9,180 bases of DNA, taken from NCBI GenBank assembly GCA_024642765.1, contig JAHEAM010000131.1, positions 1-9,180 of the forward strand. The letters are read 5' to 3'. The position numbers and the translations under genes were made by a program. Below are positions 6,475 to 9,180 of this stretch, in pieces (the first letter of the stretch is position 1; every line of letters starts with the position of its first letter). The stretch comes from Planctomycetaceae bacterium (lineage in GTDB: Bacteria > Planctomycetota > Planctomycetia > Pirellulales > Pirellulaceae). Below the pieces are notes generated by a model. It had not been told where the DNA came from. It saw only the letters and a list, made by a program, of their open reading frames with translations, and did no database searches.

Positions 6475-7923
6475 TCACGACTTGGACGATTTGTTGGGCA
6501 AGTTGACGCTGGCGGTGAAGCGATTGTCGCTACTGACGCTTACGTCTATCGAGCCCCCTAAAAGTTCGATTAGTGAACGACAAAGGGCAAGGCCCAAGCC
6601 GCTATGTTGGCCCGTTTGGCTGCGTGATTTGTCGCCGCGCCAGAATCGTTCAAAGACATGTGAGATGTCAGCGTTATTGAGTTTGGAGGAGGCAGTGTTG
6701 GTAATCTGAATGACGGCCAGGTCTGCCTGCTGATTGCATGCTGTATAAATGTTGGTTCCATTGGGCGAGTAGGAAATCGCGTTATCAAAAAGGTTCCGCA
6801 AGACAAGCCGCATTTTCTCTGGGTCGGTTTCGAATTCGAGCGACTCGTCCATCTCCAAATGCAATGAAATGCTTCGAGTGTCGGCGGTTTGAGCAAACGA
6901 GCTCCAGGTGTCGCGAATTAGCTGAGGCAATACGACATGTTCGTTAGTTACGGCACACTTTCCGGAATCAACGCGCGAAAGCGTGAACAGGTTCGCAATG
7001 ATCGTTTCGGTTTCGTCGCAAATCGTAAGGCATTCGTTGAAAGAATGCATGTATTCATTGGTGTTGCGTTCTTGTGAAACGGCAACTTCGATCGTGCTTT
7101 TCAAACCAGCCAAAGGTGTTCGCAGTTCGTGAGCGACGTTGGCTGAAAATTCGCGCTCGCGTTGAAATGTTTCCTTGAGTCGATCCAGCATTTGATTGAG
7201 CGCCGCGATGGTAGGTTGGACTTCGCTGGGGGCTTGGTTTAGATCAAGGCGAACGTCGAGGTGTTTGCCATCGATTCGGGCGATGTCATCAACGGCTGCT
7301 CGCAATGGGCGCAGGCCCCGCTTGGCAACCCAGGCTGCAGAGACCAGTCCTAACAAAATCGTGGTGGCAGTCACAACCACAATCAACCAGGCGATGCGCG
7401 ACAAAGTTCCGTTTAACTCGGTGGTATCGTGTGCGACGACAAGCGTCAGAGCTGCCTGATTGCGATCCGACACGTCATTTCCCACTGCGCCGTGCGCGTC
7501 CTCTGCATGTTCCAACCGCGGCACAAAATTCAAGGTTGCGGTGCGGACATTGTGTCCGTTTTTCAGCAATGCGAATTCAAAACGAGTTTTTTCACTGCGG
7601 TTCGGTTCATACGGTAGCGTCTGTCCATTGAGTGAGGTCGATGATTCCAGAATGACTCCATTGGAACCGAAAATTTGATAATACTCTGGGTATTCATTTG
7701 TAGAAAACTGCGACAAGTCGTGATCGCCGGCTTCGGATTCGAGGTGCTCTCCATCGGTTTCAATGAGTGCCGCCAACGTCCGCCCAGTCCGGTCCAGGGA
7801 GCCATCAAATTGGTCGAGCAAGGCACGGTAAACGGCCCAATAGATTACGGCACCGGCGACGATCAAAATCGCAGCGATCGTCGTCCCGATCCAGAGCATG
7901 AGTGTCGTTTGTAGAGATCGCAT
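6475..7923 (-). CDS. Membrane sensor histidine kinase of a two-component system
   Basis: The product has 482 residues from the chosen ATG. The frame extends upstream to another ATG at 8097, but the 58 extra residues are Cys/Arg-rich, overlap the regulator gene and precede a perfect start, so I reject them. Domains: membrane helix (9-32), extracytoplasmic sensor (about 33-176), second helix (177-200), HAMP linker (about 201-253), then HisKA with H-box FSANVAHELRTPLAGLK and phospho-acceptor His265. The ATPase domain has N-box RNLFDNAISYSPNG (376-389), F-box FERFWRGD (424-431) and G2 box SGLGLALCRS (441-450). The G1 box, normally DxGxG, reads ITNTASSKLNN (407-417). The layout suits CusS/QseC-like kinases that pair with OmpR-type regulators. 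The sensed signal cannot be read from the sensor region. It is coupled to the regulator gene. Confidence 0.93.
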   Translation of the reverse strand: MRSLQTTLMLWIGTTIAAILIVAGAVIYWAVYRALLDQFDGSLDRTGRTLAALIETDGEHLESEAGDHDLSQFSTNEYPEYYQIFGSNGVILESSTSLNGQTLPYEPNRSEKTRFEFALLKNGHNVRTATLNFVPRLEHAEDAHGAVGNDVSDRNQAALTLVVAHDTTELNGTLSRIAWLIVVVTATTILLGLVSAAWVAKRGLRPLRAAVDDIARIDGKHLDVRLDLNQAPSEVQPTIAALNQMLDRLKETFQREREFSANVAHELRTPLAGLKSTIEVAVSQERNTNEYMHSFNECLTICDETETIIANLFTLSRVDSGKCAVTNEHVVLPQLIRDTWSSFAQTADTRSISLHLEMDESLEFETDPEKMRLVLRNLFDNAISYSPNGTNIYTACNQQADLAVIQITNTASSKLNNADISHVFERFWRGDKSRSQTGQHSGLGLALCRSLIELLGGSIDVSVSSDNRFTASVNLPNKSSKS

Positions 7924-8597
7924 TAAAGTGATTCTCCTAACACATAACCAAGACCGCGCCGCGTGTGAATCAACTTCGGCGAATCCTCGGTTTCGATTTT
8001 TTTGCGCAAGTAACCAATGTAAACATCGACAACATTGCTTTGCAGATCGTCGTGAAAATCGTAAACATGCGCCCAAATATCCGTTCGCGAAACGCATTCT
8101 CCGGCTCGCATGGCCAGGTATTCGAGCAGTACATATTCGCGAGCCGTCAATTCGATTGGTTTTTCATTTCGAGTGACTTGCCGACGAACGGTGTCGATCT
8201 TCAAGTCATCAATTTCAATCACGGGCTTTTTCGCGCTGTACTTTCGGCGAACCAGGGTCTTCACGCGGGCAAGCAACTCGGCAAAGGCGAAGGGTTTGGT
8301 CAAATAGTCATCGGCTCCCGCATCAAGTCCTGCGACGCGATCCTCGATTTCGTCGCGGGCGGTTAAAATCAAAACGCTCGTGTTCGCGCCCGCTTCGCGA
8401 ATTTTTTTCAAGATCGTCAATCCATCGATCTTTGGTAGCATGAGGTCGAGGATGATAACGTCGTAGTGGTGCGATTCGGCGTACCACAAGCCGTCTTGAC
8501 CGTTATCAGCGCAATCGACCGCGTAGTCGGCCTCGCGCAGGCCCTTCACGATTGAATCGCGAATCGGCTTGTAGTCTTCGACGACTAAAACTCGCAT
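7923..8597 (-). CDS. OmpR/PhoB-family response regulator
   Basis: The product has 224 residues, the usual length for the family. The receiver domain (1-118) has the acidic pair E7/D8, phospho-acceptor Asp51 (VIILDLMLP), switch residue Thr79 (LILTARD) and Lys101 (YLTKPF). The C-terminal winged helix (about 128-222) carries IELTAREYVLLEYLAMRAG, the recognition helix region SNVVDVYIGYLRKKI and the wing TRRGLGYVLGESL. On phosphorylation by the partner kinase it should dimerise and bind direct-repeat promoter sites. The closest familiar types are CusR, QseB and PhoP, and the target genes are unknown. TGAGGC (8605-8610) is a good ribosome binding site 7-8 bases before the ATG. The gene begins just after the terminator of the PepSY-like gene, so it probably has its own promoter. 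A TTGACG is present there, but I see no -10 box. Confidence 0.96.
   Translation of the reverse strand: MRVLVVEDYKPIRDSIVKGLREADYAVDCADNGQDGLWYAESHHYDVIILDLMLPKIDGLTILKKIREAGANTSVLILTARDEIEDRVAGLDAGADDYLTKPFAFAELLARVKTLVRRKYSAKKPVIEIDDLKIDTVRRQVTRNEKPIELTAREYVLLEYLAMRAGECVSRTDIWAHVYDFHDDLQSNVVDVYIGYLRKKIETEDSPKLIHTRRGLGYVLGESL
7934..7938 (-). promoter_or_regulatory. Ribosome binding site that fixes the kinase start
   Basis: AGGAG lies inside the last codons of the response regulator gene, 10 bases before the kinase ATG (7923-7921). The regulator stop and kinase start share one base in TAATG, so ribosomes finishing the regulator can restart on the kinase. This supports the 482-residue kinase rather than the 540-residue reading. 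Confidence 0.75.
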
Positions 8598-8651
8598 GGA
8601 AATCGCCTCAATAGTCCCTAAAGTCTGCCATCAACACAGAGTGGCAACGTC

Positions 8652-8689
8652 AAAAAAACAGCCCGGTCGTAAAAGCGAACGGGCTGTTT
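8652..8689 (-). terminator. Strong intrinsic terminator after the PepSY-like gene
   Basis: On the minus strand, AAACAGCCCG (8689-8680) pairs perfectly with CGGGCTGTTT (8665-8656). A G-A mismatch and three more pairs (TCG with CGA) close a six-base loop. Seven T (8658-8652) follow directly. It faces the end of the acidic PepSY-like gene, 48 bases past its stop, and separates that gene from the regulator gene. On the plus strand the T run is only three bases, so it is directional. Confidence 0.88.
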
Positions 8690-8737
8690 CATATTCAATG
8701 TATTTCAAATCATACCCGACAAAGTTGACTTGAAAAT

Positions 8738-9180
8738 TCAGACGCCTTCGTTGTCTCCATCACCATCGTCGTCGTCGTCTTCGTCATCATCATCATCGTC
8801 TTCGTCTTCGTCGTCCTCTGTTGAGGCTTTGGCTTTCGATCCATCGCGTTTTCCATCGCTGGCTTTGGCGTGGTCGCCATCATCGTCGTCGCCATCATCG
8901 TCGTCGCCATCATCGTCGTCGCCATCATCATCGTCCTCCTCGTCTGCTTCGTCTGCTTCGTCATCCGTTTCGACATCGATGGCAACACCGGTTCCCGTCA
9001 ACAGGATCTCTTCTTCGTCGTCGCCCACCATCGCCTCAATTGAATAGAAGATCATGACTTTTCGTTCGACGACGATTCCTTTTGATTTGGGGAATAATTT
9101 TTTTGTTGCCTTTTGAACTGCTTTAGGAGCATCGTTCAAATCGATGGTTTCTTCGTGTTCCAAAACGGTGCCTTTTTTTG
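8738..9180 (-). CDS. PepSY-like protein with long Asp-rich tail (5' end cut by window edge)
   Basis: The frame is open to the right edge for 146 codons with no ATG, so the start and any signal peptide lie outside the window; a TTG at 9163 is not needed as a start. The visible part begins with KKGTVLEHEETI, which looks like the end of one PepSY-like module. Another follows: LNDAPKAVQKATKKLFPKSK, then VERKVMIFYSIEAM, a strand pair, and EEEILLTGTGVAIDVE. This is the helix-then-strand layout of PepSY or PepSY-like (PF11396) domains, whose members are often exported and adjacent to two-component genes. The remainder, about 75 residues, is almost all Asp/Glu/Gly with a basic break (HAKASDGKRDGSKAKAST). 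It has repeated DDDDG units and ends DGDGDNEGV. The tail could bind cations. The family call is by eye; the tail function is inferred. Confidence 0.75.
   Translation of the reverse strand, partial: KKGTVLEHEETIDLNDAPKAVQKATKKLFPKSKGIVVERKVMIFYSIEAMVGDDEEEILLTGTGVAIDVETDDEADEADEEDDDDGDDDDGDDDDGDDDDGDHAKASDGKRDGSKAKASTEDDEDEDDDDDDEDDDDDGDGDNEGV
8876..8935. repeat. Four tandem copies of a 15-bp unit inside the PepSY-like gene
   Basis: The unit GCCATCATCGTCGTC occurs at 8876-8890, 8891-8905 and 8906-8920 without change, then at 8921-8935 with one changed base. On the coding (minus) strand each unit gives DDDDG. Copy number can change by five codons without shifting the frame. A second Asp/Glu-rich stretch at about 8741-8815 is low-complexity but not a regular repeat. 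Confidence 0.95.

Noticed and set aside
8876..8935. CRISPR-like or regulatory repeat array
   Set aside because: The 15-bp units are directly adjacent without spacers and lie in frame inside a coding region.
8710..9057. Long Ser-rich and Arg/His-rich plus-strand frames and a Met/Thr-rich minus-strand frame
   Set aside because: They are other-frame readings of the low-complexity Asp-rich coding repeat. The PepSY-like frame has an ordered domain and a terminator placed after it.

Overview
The window looks like a piece of a Planctomycetota chromosome, most likely of the Pirellula/Rhodopirellula type. This is inferred from gene families rather than from any search: a DUF1080 (3-keto-disaccharide hydrolase) exported protein divergent from an exported PQQ-like propeller protein with the typical 'DWPQW.G...DG' N-terminus, an exported DUF4214-like protein, a PepSY-like protein with an Asp-rich tail, mostly isolated genes in both orientations, and several uneven or weak ribosome binding sites. 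No insertion sequence, phage gene, CRISPR array or rRNA is visible, and base composition looks even throughout.

Layout. 1-952 (minus): 5' part of a gene for an exported protein with two DUF4214-like modules, cut by the window edge. 953-1424: mostly gene-poor, with one doubtful 62-codon plus-strand frame. 1425-1922 (minus): an unrecognised 165-residue protein. 2112-2193 (minus): tRNA-Leu(UAG) with a possible promoter and a weak terminator. 2313-2939 (minus): an exported coiled-coil protein built from two copies of an alpha-hairpin like those of membrane fusion proteins. 3122-3364 (plus): a small membrane-anchored protein. 3484-3882 (minus): MscL, the large mechanosensitive channel. 4171-4962 (minus) and 5059-6462 (plus): the divergent DUF1080 protein and PQQ-like propeller protein. 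6475-7923 (minus) and 7923-8597 (minus): histidine kinase and OmpR-family response regulator, overlapping in a TAATG junction. 8738-9180 (minus): 3' part of a PepSY-like protein with a long Asp-rich tail encoded partly by a 15-bp tandem repeat. A clear intrinsic terminator at 8652-8689 separates it from the two-component genes.

How the genes may work together. The only convincing functional unit is the PepSY-like protein, response regulator and kinase, which lie in that order on one strand. The kinase and regulator form a translationally coupled pair. The acidic PepSY-like protein, whose tail could bind cations, may be the sensed or regulated partner (inference). The DUF1080 and PQQ-propeller proteins share a 96-bp divergent promoter region and are both predicted to act outside the cytoplasm, possibly in the carbohydrate degradation typical of these bacteria (inference). 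The rest appear to be independent single genes. I see no clear evidence of a new defence or mobile system; the items most worth a second look are the Asp-rich PepSY-like protein, the duplicated free-standing hairpin protein and the kinase's atypical ATP-binding motif.
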